A stretch of 64,000 nt of DNA, taken from PGYR01 sp048267165. Its GTDB lineage: Bacteria > Bacteroidota > Ignavibacteria > Kapaibacteriales > UBA2268. Of the stretch, positions 52,701 through 61,285 are shown piece after piece (position 1 is the stretch's first letter; each line of letters begins with the position of its first letter). A program made the position numbers and the translations under genes. The stretch is taken from the NCBI GenBank assembly GCA_048267165.1, contig JBLWYD010000001.1:124001-188000 (forward strand), written 5' to 3'. The notes under the pieces are model-generated. The model searched no databases, was not told where the DNA came from, and was given only the letters and a program-made list of their open reading frames with translations.

Positions 52701-55700
52701 TCGTCATAAGCAGCTATAACACCTTCTTTCCATAGTACTTGTCTAGATATAACTCTGATTACGTCACCAGTATCAACAGGAAGAGCTTCATATCTCTCAC
52801 CAGCAAAATATGTTACGATATCTTCAGTAATATTAGAAGGATCATTAATAGCAGGTCTGTTACTGTATAAATCAGAAACTTTACCTAATTGTCTGAAATC
52901 AGCTTCATATTTTCTACCTGGTACAGTTGCACCAACTTCATTATAAGCATTATCTTCCAATTTAGCCATTAAACTAAATCCAGCACCAAAGTTAAATAGA
53001 CCTTCAGAAGTTCTTCTGTATAGTGTATTTGGATTTCTGTTTGTTGAATCAGGAACAAACTCAACTCTAGATCTGAAGACTTCTCTATAAGGAGCAGTTT
53101 CAGAAACTTGTTGTAAGTTAGTTCTGATATAATCACCAGTAGTTTCGTTTATAACGAAGAATACTGTTTCATTTGTAGTTTCAGGTATGTGGTTGCTTCT
53201 TTCAGCAAAGCCATCATAATCTGCATGTGATTCTAAGTATAATGGGTATCCGATAGGGTGATAGAAATCACCATTGTTATCAGGCATAAATTCAGATTGA
53301 AGAGCAGTGATATAAGGGAATTTCAAATTGCCTTGATCATCTAACAATCCAACACAATAAGGATCTCTAGTTGTTCTTCTTACATATTTTCCATCAGAAG
53401 GTTGAGTCGGAGCTACAAATCTTCTAGTAGAGTAAGGGATACCAACTGCAAAGTCTTCGATTGGAGACATGATTCTCTTAGAGTAATCAGCAGTTTTAAT
53501 ATCAGTACCTTTGTCATATAAGTCATAGATTTTACCAGACATTAATAATTTCTCATCAATACTAGTTGCAGCGTGAGTATTTTCATCACCTGTTGCGTTC
53601 TCTAACATTATAGGAGTATAAGTATATTCATCGAATATAGATTCGAATGGACCTTGCTCTAAAGGATTAGCAGAGTTTCTAACAAATGGTAATGCAGAAG
53701 TAGTACCACCAGCAACGAAGAATGTTTCATTCAACGCTAATGGATAACCTAAATCATTGATTACATCTACAGTTACATTTGCTTGAGTTCTACCCCAGAA
53801 GTTACCGTTAAGTGGATTAGTTCCACCAAGACCTAAGCCTAAGTTACCAGCCAAAACACCTTTAGTGTTAGGAGCATCAGGTAAACGAACGATAAATCTA
53901 GCATTGTTACCATATACAGAGTTACCTGCAACTGGACCTGTACCTACTGGTAATGGACCTTGCATTTCACCATAAATAACCGCACTAGCTAAATCAGAAG
54001 ATGCTTCGTTTGAAGAAATACCTTTATTACCATCTAATACGATAGGACCAGAAATAGTATTTTGTTCAACTCCAACATCAGATAAAGCAGTGTTAGCAGA
54101 GATTAATGATCTACCGAAGATCAATTTCAAATCAAAGTTATCAGAATAGATAGCAGCACCAGTATAAGCAGTGTTGTTTAATATTCTAACACGGTTGAAA
54201 GAAACTGAGTCAGTTCTGTTCAATTGATTAACATCAGCATTGTCTAAGATATAGATTGCTCCACCAAGACCAACACCATTTTCTGGTAAGTTAGTACCTG
54301 GGTGCATTCTAGCTACATCATAATGACCAGCATTGCTAGGATTTGTTTCATTCCAAGTAGCACCACCGTCTTCTGTTTTCAATAAAGTACCATAGTCACC
54401 TACAGCATATCCAACTGAATTAGAAGAGAAGTGAATTCCTTGTAAACCAAATCTTGTTAAATCTTCCATCAAAGTCCAAGTAGCACCACCATCAGTAGTA
54501 GATAACATATCGCCATATACAGTAGTTATAAAACCTTTTGTAGAAGATATGAATACTATGTCAGTTAAGTTAGCAGTTGTACCAGATGCAACTGTATGCC
54601 ATGAATCACCACCATCAGTAGTAGAAAGTAAAGTACCTCTTTCACCAATGATGAAACCTTTACTTACACTTGTAAAGAAGATTTTATTTAAGTCATAATT
54701 AGGGATTGGAGGAACAACTTCTTCCCATACTGTACCACCATCAGTAGTACGTAGGATTAATCTGTCATCTCCAACTACGAAACCTGAATTCAAGCTACCA
54801 TAATAAACACCATTAAGGTTTTGTTGTTGTGGTTGCATTGTATTCCATGTTGCACCAGCATCATGAGATTCGTAGATTAGACCATTGTTAGTAACAGCAT
54901 ATAAATCATTTTGACCAATAGAATAGAAGTCATTGAATTGATTTAAAGTGTTAGTATTGATGTTGAACCAAGTACTACCCGCATCAGTTGATTTTTTCAT
55001 GATACCTTGAGCACCAACGATATAACCAGTACTTGCGTTAACAAATTCTACATCTGTTAATCTGTGATTAGTGTTTGAAGTTGGGTATTCCCAAGTTTCG
55101 CCACCATTTTTAAATTTAACGATAGTACCAAACAAACCAACAGCATAGCCTGTTTGATCCGAAGTAAAGAAGTTAGATAGAAAAGGTGATCTTGTTCTAA
55201 ATACGCCTTCAGCGAATTGTGTAGAACCAGAACCCATTTCTTCAATAGCTCTAGCTTCAGAAATAGCTTGGTTACCTTTAAATTGAGTTAACATTCTTGA
55301 GTCAGGAGGGAAGTTGATTATATCACCATAAGTGAATACATCATCTCTTGAGCTCATGCCAACTGCAACATCTTTTGAGTCATAAGAAATATTATCTGCA
55401 TCAGATACAAAGTATCTTCTGTTTAAGTTAAAAGGCTCAACCATTGAAAGTGCACCACCGTTACCATTGTAAACAGTATTACCATTAAATTCAACACCTT
55501 TAACTAAGTTAAGGTCACCACCAGAAGAATAGACTGCTCCACCACCTCTAAGTTGACCAAGGTTCTTATCAGCTACATTCATACCTACAGTATTGTTCAA
55601 GAACATTGTTCTAGATAACTGAACAGCTCTTTGGAAATATGGAGGATTATCAGCAGTAGGGATTTGGAAGTGAACCGCACCACCAGCATATCCAGCACTA

Positions 55701-57760
55701 TTGCCTTCAAATCTGACAGGGAATTTACCACCGTAACCGATTAATTCACTTGCATTAATTCCACCAGCACCTGTTATTGTACCTTGTCTCTTAGAATAGA
55801 TTGCACCACCCCAAGAAATAGCTGTGTTATTATTGAATTGAATATCATAACCGTAATCTCTAGTTCTTAATAAATTATCAGAACCACCAATAATAGTAGT
55901 TAATACAGGATTAGAGTTTCCATCTACATAGATAGCTCCACCAGCACCTGAAGTGTTACCTTCAAATCTAGTTGGGTTACTAGCACTTTCTCTTGCAGGA
56001 CCACCTTTAACAAATAGTCTGTTTAAAGAGTTTTCTACGTATATAGCTCCACCCATAGAGTATAAACCAGCTACAGAACCAACAGTTTCGTCAGTTAAGA
56101 ATTTAGCACCAGTTTTGTTACCTTCAAAATGACCAGCTACTTGTAATGAAGTATATCTACCAGCGTAGATAGCACCACCACGAGAACCAGCAGAACTACC
56201 ATTAGATTGGTAGTTATTAGCTTCGTTGCCATTTGCAACAAATGTGTCAGAATTATCAAAATCAACTTCAGCACCATTTATCATGATACTATTGTTAATA
56301 CCAAAACCAACATCGATTTTTCTATTTTCTTGACCTTCAGTTCCAGACATGTAAACAGCACCACCAAAAGCAGTGTTACCGTAAACTTGAGGATACATAG
56401 CAGGTTCATTCAATAAGTCAGATACGATCTTAACTGGAGGAGTACCTACAGTAGTTTGACCATAATTTGCTAATTGAACTTTGTTATCGTTGAATGTTAA
56501 ATTTCTCATTCTACCTAAGTAAAGTGCTAAACGACCATCATCATGTGCCATTCTTGCATAATCAGTTAATGGCTCAGCACCAGCTTCGTCAATTAAATCA
56601 ATTGCAGGAATTGGGTTAGCAACTATTATAGAAGAAGGATTACCATCTCTATCAGTTATATTAGGGTTTTTGTTAGATGCGTAAGTTCCTACAGCAGCGT
56701 TAATCTGATTTCTAGCTATAGTAGCTGGAATTTCTGAAGGCGCTTGTAGTAATTGTAATGCACCACCTTTGAATCTTGCTTTATTACCAGAAAATTCTAC
56801 GTTTAATAACCATGTTCTAGAAGAGAACGTAGTAATTGCACCACCACTACCATTAGTTAGCATGTTAATTTTCTTATTAACTGCAGCCCAATTTGAGTTA
56901 GCACCACTTTGATCATAAAGAGGATCACTATCAACAGTAGTATCTTTTTTGAAATTTTCAAAAGTTGCGTTTCTGAAGAATGCTGATCTTGCACCAGGAA
57001 GAACAATAACATGTCCCCACTCTAAAGATACATTATTTATAGGTTGACCTACAAATCTGATTTTGTCTTGAACAACGTTTACTGATGAACCACCAATTCT
57101 AGACCATGGCTTAACATTTAAGTTAACGTCATTGTTAGGGTCTTGGTTTAATCTACCAGCAACTAACATGATCGCTTCTTCAAAAGTTATTATCTCTAAA
57201 TTTGGATTAGAAATAACTGAAGCAGCGTTCAATGGATTCAACTCATTCAACTGACGAGTTGTTCTATTTAATACAACATTAAACAAATAGTTATATTTGT
57301 TTGGGTGAACAGATTTATCTCTTACAGTTGTAACATCGATAGTACGAATTACATCTGGAGATGGAGAGTTATTCCCATCAAATAAGAAATAATCTAAATC
57401 CGCATAACCAGTCCAGCTTGACGGGTTCTGAGGTGTTCCAGCTATACCCAATGGATCGATACCATGTGGATTAGCAGTATATGTTGCTTCCGCAAAACCA
57501 TCAGCGATGATTCTACCACCAGTTGAATCTATTAATCTCCCGTTAGGGTGAAAATAGACAGTTGTACCAGGCTCAATTATCAATGTACCGCCAACCACAT
57601 ACTCTCTTTCGACAGTATAGATGGAATCCTTTACAAAGACTCTTACATCACCTGGAGCTATCCTTCCGGATATTTTAACGGTCTTCTGCGCATATCCTGA
57701 ACTTGAAGACAGGATAAATGCGAAGGCCATGAGTACGCAAAGACGAATTAATCGTTGCAT
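49769..57760 (-). CDS. Giant T9SS surface protein with Pmp-like repeats and a seven-blade YCF48-like propeller
   Basis: 2,663 residues from ATG 57760, fixed by GGAGG 4 nt upstream; an ATG at 57778 lies before that site. Signal peptide ends near GYAQ. Residues about 290-850 carry roughly ten GGAIY/GGAVY motifs with FxxN (for example FEGNTSGAGGAIY), as in chlamydial polymorphic membrane proteins. Residues about 870-1145 hold seven YCF48-like blades ending DGGATW-type. GGAIY/GAAIY motifs resume near 1170-1195. After a long unassigned middle, Ig/cadherin-like domains follow at about 2110-2330, including WLKINPESGLLYGTPEVGD. The T9SS domain is at about 2573-2663 (SVSPNPVNGESVIKF). Likely a surface adhesin. 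Confidence 0.88.
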   Translation of the reverse strand: MQRLIRLCVLMAFAFILSSSSGYAQKTVKISGRIAPGDVRVFVKDSIYTVEREYVVGGTLIIEPGTTVYFHPNGRLIDSTGGRIIADGFAEATYTANPHGIDPLGIAGTPQNPSSWTGYADLDYFLFDGNNSPSPDVIRTIDVTTVRDKSVHPNKYNYLFNVVLNRTTRQLNELNPLNAASVISNPNLEIITFEEAIMLVAGRLNQDPNNDVNLNVKPWSRIGGSSVNVVQDKIRFVGQPINNVSLEWGHVIVLPGARSAFFRNATFENFKKDTTVDSDPLYDQSGANSNWAAVNKKINMLTNGSGGAITTFSSRTWLLNVEFSGNKARFKGGALQLLQAPSEIPATIARNQINAAVGTYASNKNPNITDRDGNPSSIIVANPIPAIDLIDEAGAEPLTDYARMAHDDGRLALYLGRMRNLTFNDNKVQLANYGQTTVGTPPVKIVSDLLNEPAMYPQVYGNTAFGGAVYMSGTEGQENRKIDVGFGINNSIMINGAEVDFDNSDTFVANGNEANNYQSNGSSAGSRGGAIYAGRYTSLQVAGHFEGNKTGAKFLTDETVGSVAGLYSMGGAIYVENSLNRLFVKGGPARESASNPTRFEGNTSGAGGAIYVDGNSNPVLTTIIGGSDNLLRTRDYGYDIQFNNNTAISWGGAIYSKRQGTITGAGGINASELIGYGGKFPVRFEGNSAGYAGGAVHFQIPTADNPPYFQRAVQLSRTMFLNNTVGMNVADKNLGQLRGGGAVYSSGGDLNLVKGVEFNGNTVYNGNGGALSMVEPFNLNRRYFVSDADNISYDSKDVAVGMSSRDDVFTYGDIINFPPDSRMLTQFKGNQAISEARAIEEMGSGSTQFAEGVFRTRSPFLSNFFTSDQTGYAVGLFGTIVKFKNGGETWEYPTSNTNHRLTDVEFVNASTGYIVGAQGIMKKSTDAGSTWFNINTNTLNQFNDFYSIGQNDLYAVTNNGLIYESHDAGATWNTMQPQQQNLNGVYYGSLNSGFVVGDDRLILRTTDGGTVWEEVVPPIPNYDLNKIFFTSVSKGFIIGERGTLLSTTDGGDSWHTVASGTTANLTDIVFISSTKGFITTVYGDMLSTTDGGATWTLMEDLTRFGLQGIHFSSNSVGYAVGDYGTLLKTEDGGATWNETNPSNAGHYDVARMHPGTNLPENGVGLGGAIYILDNADVNQLNRTDSVSFNRVRILNNTAYTGAAIYSDNFDLKLIFGRSLISANTALSDVGVEQNTISGPIVLDGNKGISSNEASSDLASAVIYGEMQGPLPVGTGPVAGNSVYGNNARFIVRLPDAPNTKGVLAGNLGLGLGGTNPLNGNFWGRTQANVTVDVINDLGYPLALNETFFVAGGTTSALPFVRNSANPLEQGPFESIFDEYTYTPIMLENATGDENTHAATSIDEKLLMSGKIYDLYDKGTDIKTADYSKRIMSPIEDFAVGIPYSTRRFVAPTQPSDGKYVRRTTRDPYCVGLLDDQGNLKFPYITALQSEFMPDNNGDFYHPIGYPLYLESHADYDGFAERSNHIPETTNETVFFVINETTGDYIRTNLQQVSETAPYREVFRSRVEFVPDSTNRNPNTLYRRTSEGLFNFGAGFSLMAKLEDNAYNEVGATVPGRKYEADFRQLGKVSDLYSNRPAINDPSNITEDIVTYFAGERYEALPVDTGDVIRVISRQVLWKEGVIAAYDDGLEFKIVRATLPPEFTGNIVTLQNDTIMKLVPSLDPVKRSNNQMDTIYITDLANRIFITEDRTYPGNYANARDSILAITAVDSNNFYDPRSLADPDNYTSLTYTWDVARNSGLANWLQADTLYASNPLSLKDNAKGHVVLKGHPVNPYVVPGGEKVAVSAANYPPHYRTLDSMVASGLFTQEQIDKFIETYGPYFNASSYDVDRARYLQQDTIDVAGANGWKTSYEFEIFVIDQPPVYLDENFTREELYRYESDGTTVKDIIAIYEPSVLTCGKTNERTPRLKANVTDKLRFQIDINTDDEIEDAYAASEHGWDFRYGRTAYGFMNKIISAGDTVVIDSTIISNDLGGLDTLIDQERPIWMADKYIYRYDDEVTIDGFADDFTTSGKLNIRIDRAEVDQILAPLNRQNEEYNTDTAFVFVVNDGHGGRLEQKLEVFVNFAPTITTTTLDNAIEGFDYNNQLIDSSRAIKVKDPNFHQEHTYELIYSGRGPIAKDPCYAEAGTWDEGDVNGYGANGYTPEWLKINPESGLLYGTPEVGDALKTEQVIVLVTDEDGLPALETYTLVVEASNQGPQLALAPDVDCIDPNSSLTTNNFIYVVDKDFERDDSVTPQEKVTLVVELPSSGVELDKYILDGATIDNDSVKVNLIFTADIANVPVDADGRITVQIKATDAEGETSIMRFRLKLSEATNFTAPITVTNSIGAFQVLEFGVAASNVTTGDGRDGEDVGKLDHNYCEYELPPYPQQDVFDARWTLPTINGILRSIYPESGQTDLIYVAQIQAGGESGQTAINYPVTISWDITTVPDENDATRNPQGSTWYLRDPISDGSYFHIKMSDPTVRSVSPTNATFDLTGNIATLTLINATIKAFVIYNDVMSDVEDTQITTTNSITSVSPNPVNGESVIKFNLNKASNVEFELIDEVGKVIGVFGQGFYPEGTREIKWNSRTDFGSELSSGAYSIRMNAGGNSDFIKVMIVK

Positions 57761-57764
57761 AATA

Positions 57765-57770
57765 CCTCCA
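57765..57770 (-). promoter_or_regulatory. Shine-Dalgarno site of the giant gene
   Basis: TGGAGG on the minus strand, 4 nt before the ATG at 57760; rules out the upstream ATG at 57778. Confidence 0.8.
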
Positions 57771-57856
57771 ATAAACAAATTATTATTAAAAAATTAACTT
57801 TTAGTTTCATTATTATAGTGTTTAGTTTAATTCAAATGCTATTTCGCAATTAAATA

Positions 57857-58567
57857 CTAATCAATTTTTGTGCCAAGCATTGATAATCTGACTTTAGATT
57901 TATTTCCAAACTCCGAATTCTCGCTTAACTCTACTACTGATTGATATATATTTTTTGCATCTTCTTTTTTACCAGCTTGCTCAAAGTTCAATGCGGCAAA
58001 GAATAAGTATTTAGATTTTAGCACATCTTCATCTAATTTGTCAGCTGCTTTCTTATAATTTCCCGCAGCACTTTCTAACTTACCATCTTCTTCATCACAT
58101 AGTGCTAAACCTGCATAAGCTCCTGATTGCACGACTTCCGACTTGCTATCAGATGCTTTATCAAAGTAATTCCTTGCATCTGCAAATTGATTAGAGTTAA
58201 CATAAGCGTTACCTGCGTATAGTGCAGCTAACTTACCTTCATTAGTTCCATCATACTTATTAGCTATCTCTACTAGACCCATTGCATCAATTCCTATAGA
58301 AGTAGTGCCACCATCTAGAGCTACAGCGTAGTTACCAGAATCAAATTCAGGTAATATTTTTGATAATGCCATAGCAGCTTCTTGAGTTGCTTTTTCTGTT
58401 TGACTTGCAGAGTAATAGTAATAACCTACTGCAGCTAATACAATTACAATGATTATTCCAAATATCGTTCCGTTCTTTTTGAGCTTTTGAGCCGATTCTT
58501 CATCAACTAAATTCTCAGTAAGCTTAGTTCCGATTTTTAATTCTTCTTGTTCTTCCGAATGGGACAT
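57857..58567 (-). CDS. Membrane-anchored TPR protein
   Basis: 236 residues. A polar acidic N-terminus precedes one TM segment (about 33-52), and the rest is helical TPR-like repeats with the A..Y/F...GKYExA pattern (KLAALYAGNAYVNSNQFADARNYFDKA, AYAGLALCDEEDGKLESAAGNYKKA, YLFFAALNFEQAGKKEDAKNIYQSV). The layout resembles YfgM-type proteins that act with the Sec translocon and periplasmic chaperones, but this is inference. Located just upstream of the giant T9SS gene in the same direction (gap 96 bp). Confidence 0.75.
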   Translation of the reverse strand: MSHSEEQEELKIGTKLTENLVDEESAQKLKKNGTIFGIIIVIVLAAVGYYYYSASQTEKATQEAAMALSKILPEFDSGNYAVALDGGTTSIGIDAMGLVEIANKYDGTNEGKLAALYAGNAYVNSNQFADARNYFDKASDSKSEVVQSGAYAGLALCDEEDGKLESAAGNYKKAADKLDEDVLKSKYLFFAALNFEQAGKKEDAKNIYQSVVELSENSEFGNKSKVRLSMLGTKID

Positions 58568-58679
58568 TTTATAATCCTTTTATATTCAATTACTTATAAA
58601 AAATAAATGTACAACAAGCACAATTAAATAATTATGCACACTTTCTATTGTACCTAGCATACAAATATATAACAACAAA

Positions 58680-58708
58680 CCCGAATATCCAATTATTGAA
58701 TATTCGGG
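58680..58708 (-). terminator. Probable terminator after the E1 dehydrogenase gene
   Basis: CCCGAATAT/ATATTCGGG inverted repeat with a short loop, about 100 bp after the stop. The minus strand continues TTTGTTGTTATATATTT, T-rich but not a pure run. Confidence 0.55.
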
Positions 58709-58808
58709 CGTTATCTTTTTATCTTATTTATTTAGCTTGTGTGTAATTTTGATATTACAGTGTCAGATTATTTCCACACAAAATCCTTGTATTGTTTTAC
58801 ACACTTAT

Positions 58809-61241
58809 CTAAAAGTTCAAGCATTCTTCGATTTTTGCCTTTACTTTATCTACGTTTATCAATACTTCATCTTCATAGCTCTTCGCAAATCCAACTGGAC
58901 AATCTTCAGAGCCCAATCTCATTACTGGAGCATCTAGATAATTGAAGGCTTCTTGGCTTACTGTTGATGCGATTTCTCCACCAAATCCACCTGTTAGAGT
59001 GTCTTCATGTACTACTACTAATCTGTTAGTTTTCTTAACTGACTCTATTATGATATCTTTATCCCAAGGGATAAGAGATCTCAAATCAATTACTTCTACA
59101 GATAAGCCTTGTTCGGCTAGCTTTTCAGCAGCAAATAAGCTCATGTGGACACCTGTACCATAAGTAGCTACTGTTATATCAGTACCTTCTCTTCTTATCT
59201 TACCTTTTCCGAATGGGATTACCCAATCTTCATCACTTACAGGTCCAGCGGCAGCTTTGAAATTGTATAAGTACTTCGGCTCTAAGAACATTGTAGGTCC
59301 TTTAGAACGAATACAGTTTCTTAGTAACCCAATCGCATCATCAGCGAAAGCGGGTTGAACAACTCTGATACCAGGTATAGATGTAAATACCGCTTCTAAG
59401 TTCTGTGAGTGGTAAAGACCACCTTGTATATACCCACCACTTGCTAATCTAAGAGTAACGTTGGGGCTAAATTGTCCTCTTGTTCTCCAATACTCGTGTG
59501 TTAACTCTATTAGTTGCTCCATTGCAGGCCAGAAATAGTCCGCAAATTCAGCTCCTTCTATAACTAATCTAATGTCCTCTCTATATCTAGAGAATCCATT
59601 AGCAGCACCTACTATATTATCTTCAGCTATTGGTGCGTTGAATACTCTATCTTTACCGAATTCTTCTGGCATACCTTTCACTACGTTGAATACACCGCCT
59701 TTCCCTATATCTTGACCCCACATAAACGTATTAGGGTTAGCTCTGAATTCTTCTTTCAGAGTTCTATTAATACCTTCTATATAGTTTACTTCTTCGTTGT
59801 CAGTGTTCAGAGGGTATTCTGTATCAGCGTCAGGTCCAGCGAACGCTTCAGGGAATATGAAGTTTGGCCAGCTCTTACCGTCTGCATTAGGTGCAGCTTC
59901 TGCTTCATCGGCAGCATCAAATATTTTCTGCTTGATACCATCTTCTATTACTTCTAATTCTTTTTGAGTCAGATATTTTTCTTGGATTAGTTTGTATCTG
60001 AATTGCATCAAAGGGTCTCTTAGTACCACATCTACTATCTCTTGAGCTGGACGGTAGTTATCCTGCTTATCAGAATTTGAGTGTGAACCGACTCTATCAC
60101 ATTCTGCATGTACAATAGCTGGGCCTTTACCACTCTTTGCATATTTAACAGCTTCTGTCAATGCTCTATGCGAATCAAAAGCATCACGTCCATCACATTC
60201 TATTATCTTAGTATTAGGAAATCCTTTGAAATTATCAGAAACAACCATGTTAGATGATACTTCTTGCAATGGTACAGATATACCAAACAAATTACTTTGG
60301 ATAACAAATACAACTGGAGCTCTATCGAAGTCAGCACTTGCTATTGCTTCGTAGAAGTAACCTTCTGCACAAGCAGATTCGCCACCTGAGTAGAATACTA
60401 CTTCATCGCCTTTATATTTTTTGATAGCTCTACCCAAACCAGCTGCGTGCTGTGAGTGATTACCCGTACAAGAAGATACGTTTTGAATACCAATCTCTGG
60501 TTTTGCAAAGTGATTAGACATGTGACGACCGCCACCTGCTACATCAGTATCTTTCGATAGACCGTTAAGTATTATCTCCACTGGAGTCATACCTGCAGAA
60601 AGTGAAGTCATAAAATCACGGTAGTAAGGGAACATAAAATCTTTGCTAGCTCTGAATATTTGACCCAAAGCTAATTGGATACCATCGTGACCAGCAAATG
60701 GTGCGTGGTATGACCAACCTTTAGCCATCTTTAAGTATAGAGCCGCTTTTTCATCAAGTTTTCTACCAAGTAATTGTAGTTTATACCAATCTATTACTTG
60801 TTCTTTTTTGTATCCTTTGAAATCGAATTTAGAGTGCATTACAACTTCTACATCTTTACCGCCAAACTTCATCTTGTGAATAGTCTTACCAGTAGATTTG
60901 CTTTTAGTTGTATTTCCAACTTTAGTTGTTGCTTTTGTAACTGCTTTTTTCGCTTTTGTAGCAGTTTTAGAAGTATTGCTAACTTTAGCTTTACTAGTAG
61001 CAGATTTTGATTTACTCTTAGTCACAGTTTTAGTTGCGGGCTTTTTAGTAGCCGCTGCTGACTTAGTTTTAGTCGCTGGCTTTTTAACAGCTGTCTTAGA
61101 TGGTTTTACTTTCGTATTAGATTTAGCTGCTGATTTCTTAGTAGTACTTTTAGCTACACCATTATTGGTTTTAGCCGCACTAGTAGTTTTCTTAGCTTTT
61201 TCTGTTGTTTTTGCTTTGCTCTTAGTTGCCTTTTTAGCCAT
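58809..61241 (-). CDS. Fused alpha-beta E1 2-oxoacid dehydrogenase with histone-H1-like N-terminal tail
   Basis: 810 residues from ATG 61241 (GGAG 6 nt upstream; a start at 61253 would cover that site). Residues 1-115 are almost only Lys, Ala, Thr, Ser and Val in short KK/AK/TK repeats. The E1 alpha part (about 125-445) has the TPP region SGGESACAEGYFYEAI...FVIQSNLFGIS, where GES replaces the usual GDG. The E1 beta part (about 480-810) has MWGQDIG, FNAPIAEDNIVGAANG and EVIDLRSLIPWD. It should decarboxylate a branched-chain 2-oxoacid or pyruvate with separate E2/E3 partners, none of which is nearby. Confidence 0.9.
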   Translation of the reverse strand: MAKKATKSKAKTTEKAKKTTSAAKTNNGVAKSTTKKSAAKSNTKVKPSKTAVKKPATKTKSAAATKKPATKTVTKSKSKSATSKAKVSNTSKTATKAKKAVTKATTKVGNTTKSKSTGKTIHKMKFGGKDVEVVMHSKFDFKGYKKEQVIDWYKLQLLGRKLDEKAALYLKMAKGWSYHAPFAGHDGIQLALGQIFRASKDFMFPYYRDFMTSLSAGMTPVEIILNGLSKDTDVAGGGRHMSNHFAKPEIGIQNVSSCTGNHSQHAAGLGRAIKKYKGDEVVFYSGGESACAEGYFYEAIASADFDRAPVVFVIQSNLFGISVPLQEVSSNMVVSDNFKGFPNTKIIECDGRDAFDSHRALTEAVKYAKSGKGPAIVHAECDRVGSHSNSDKQDNYRPAQEIVDVVLRDPLMQFRYKLIQEKYLTQKELEVIEDGIKQKIFDAADEAEAAPNADGKSWPNFIFPEAFAGPDADTEYPLNTDNEEVNYIEGINRTLKEEFRANPNTFMWGQDIGKGGVFNVVKGMPEEFGKDRVFNAPIAEDNIVGAANGFSRYREDIRLVIEGAEFADYFWPAMEQLIELTHEYWRTRGQFSPNVTLRLASGGYIQGGLYHSQNLEAVFTSIPGIRVVQPAFADDAIGLLRNCIRSKGPTMFLEPKYLYNFKAAAGPVSDEDWVIPFGKGKIRREGTDITVATYGTGVHMSLFAAEKLAEQGLSVEVIDLRSLIPWDKDIIIESVKKTNRLVVVHEDTLTGGFGGEIASTVSQEAFNYLDAPVMRLGSEDCPVGFAKSYEDEVLINVDKVKAKIEECLNF

Positions 61242-61285
61242 TACTAACTCCAAATTTCAAATTATATATTTATTATTTTCTTAAA

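Noticed and set aside
60898..61284. Hydrophobic 128-codon plus-strand frame
   Set aside because: It is the antisense of the lysine/alanine/threonine tail codons of the E1 gene.
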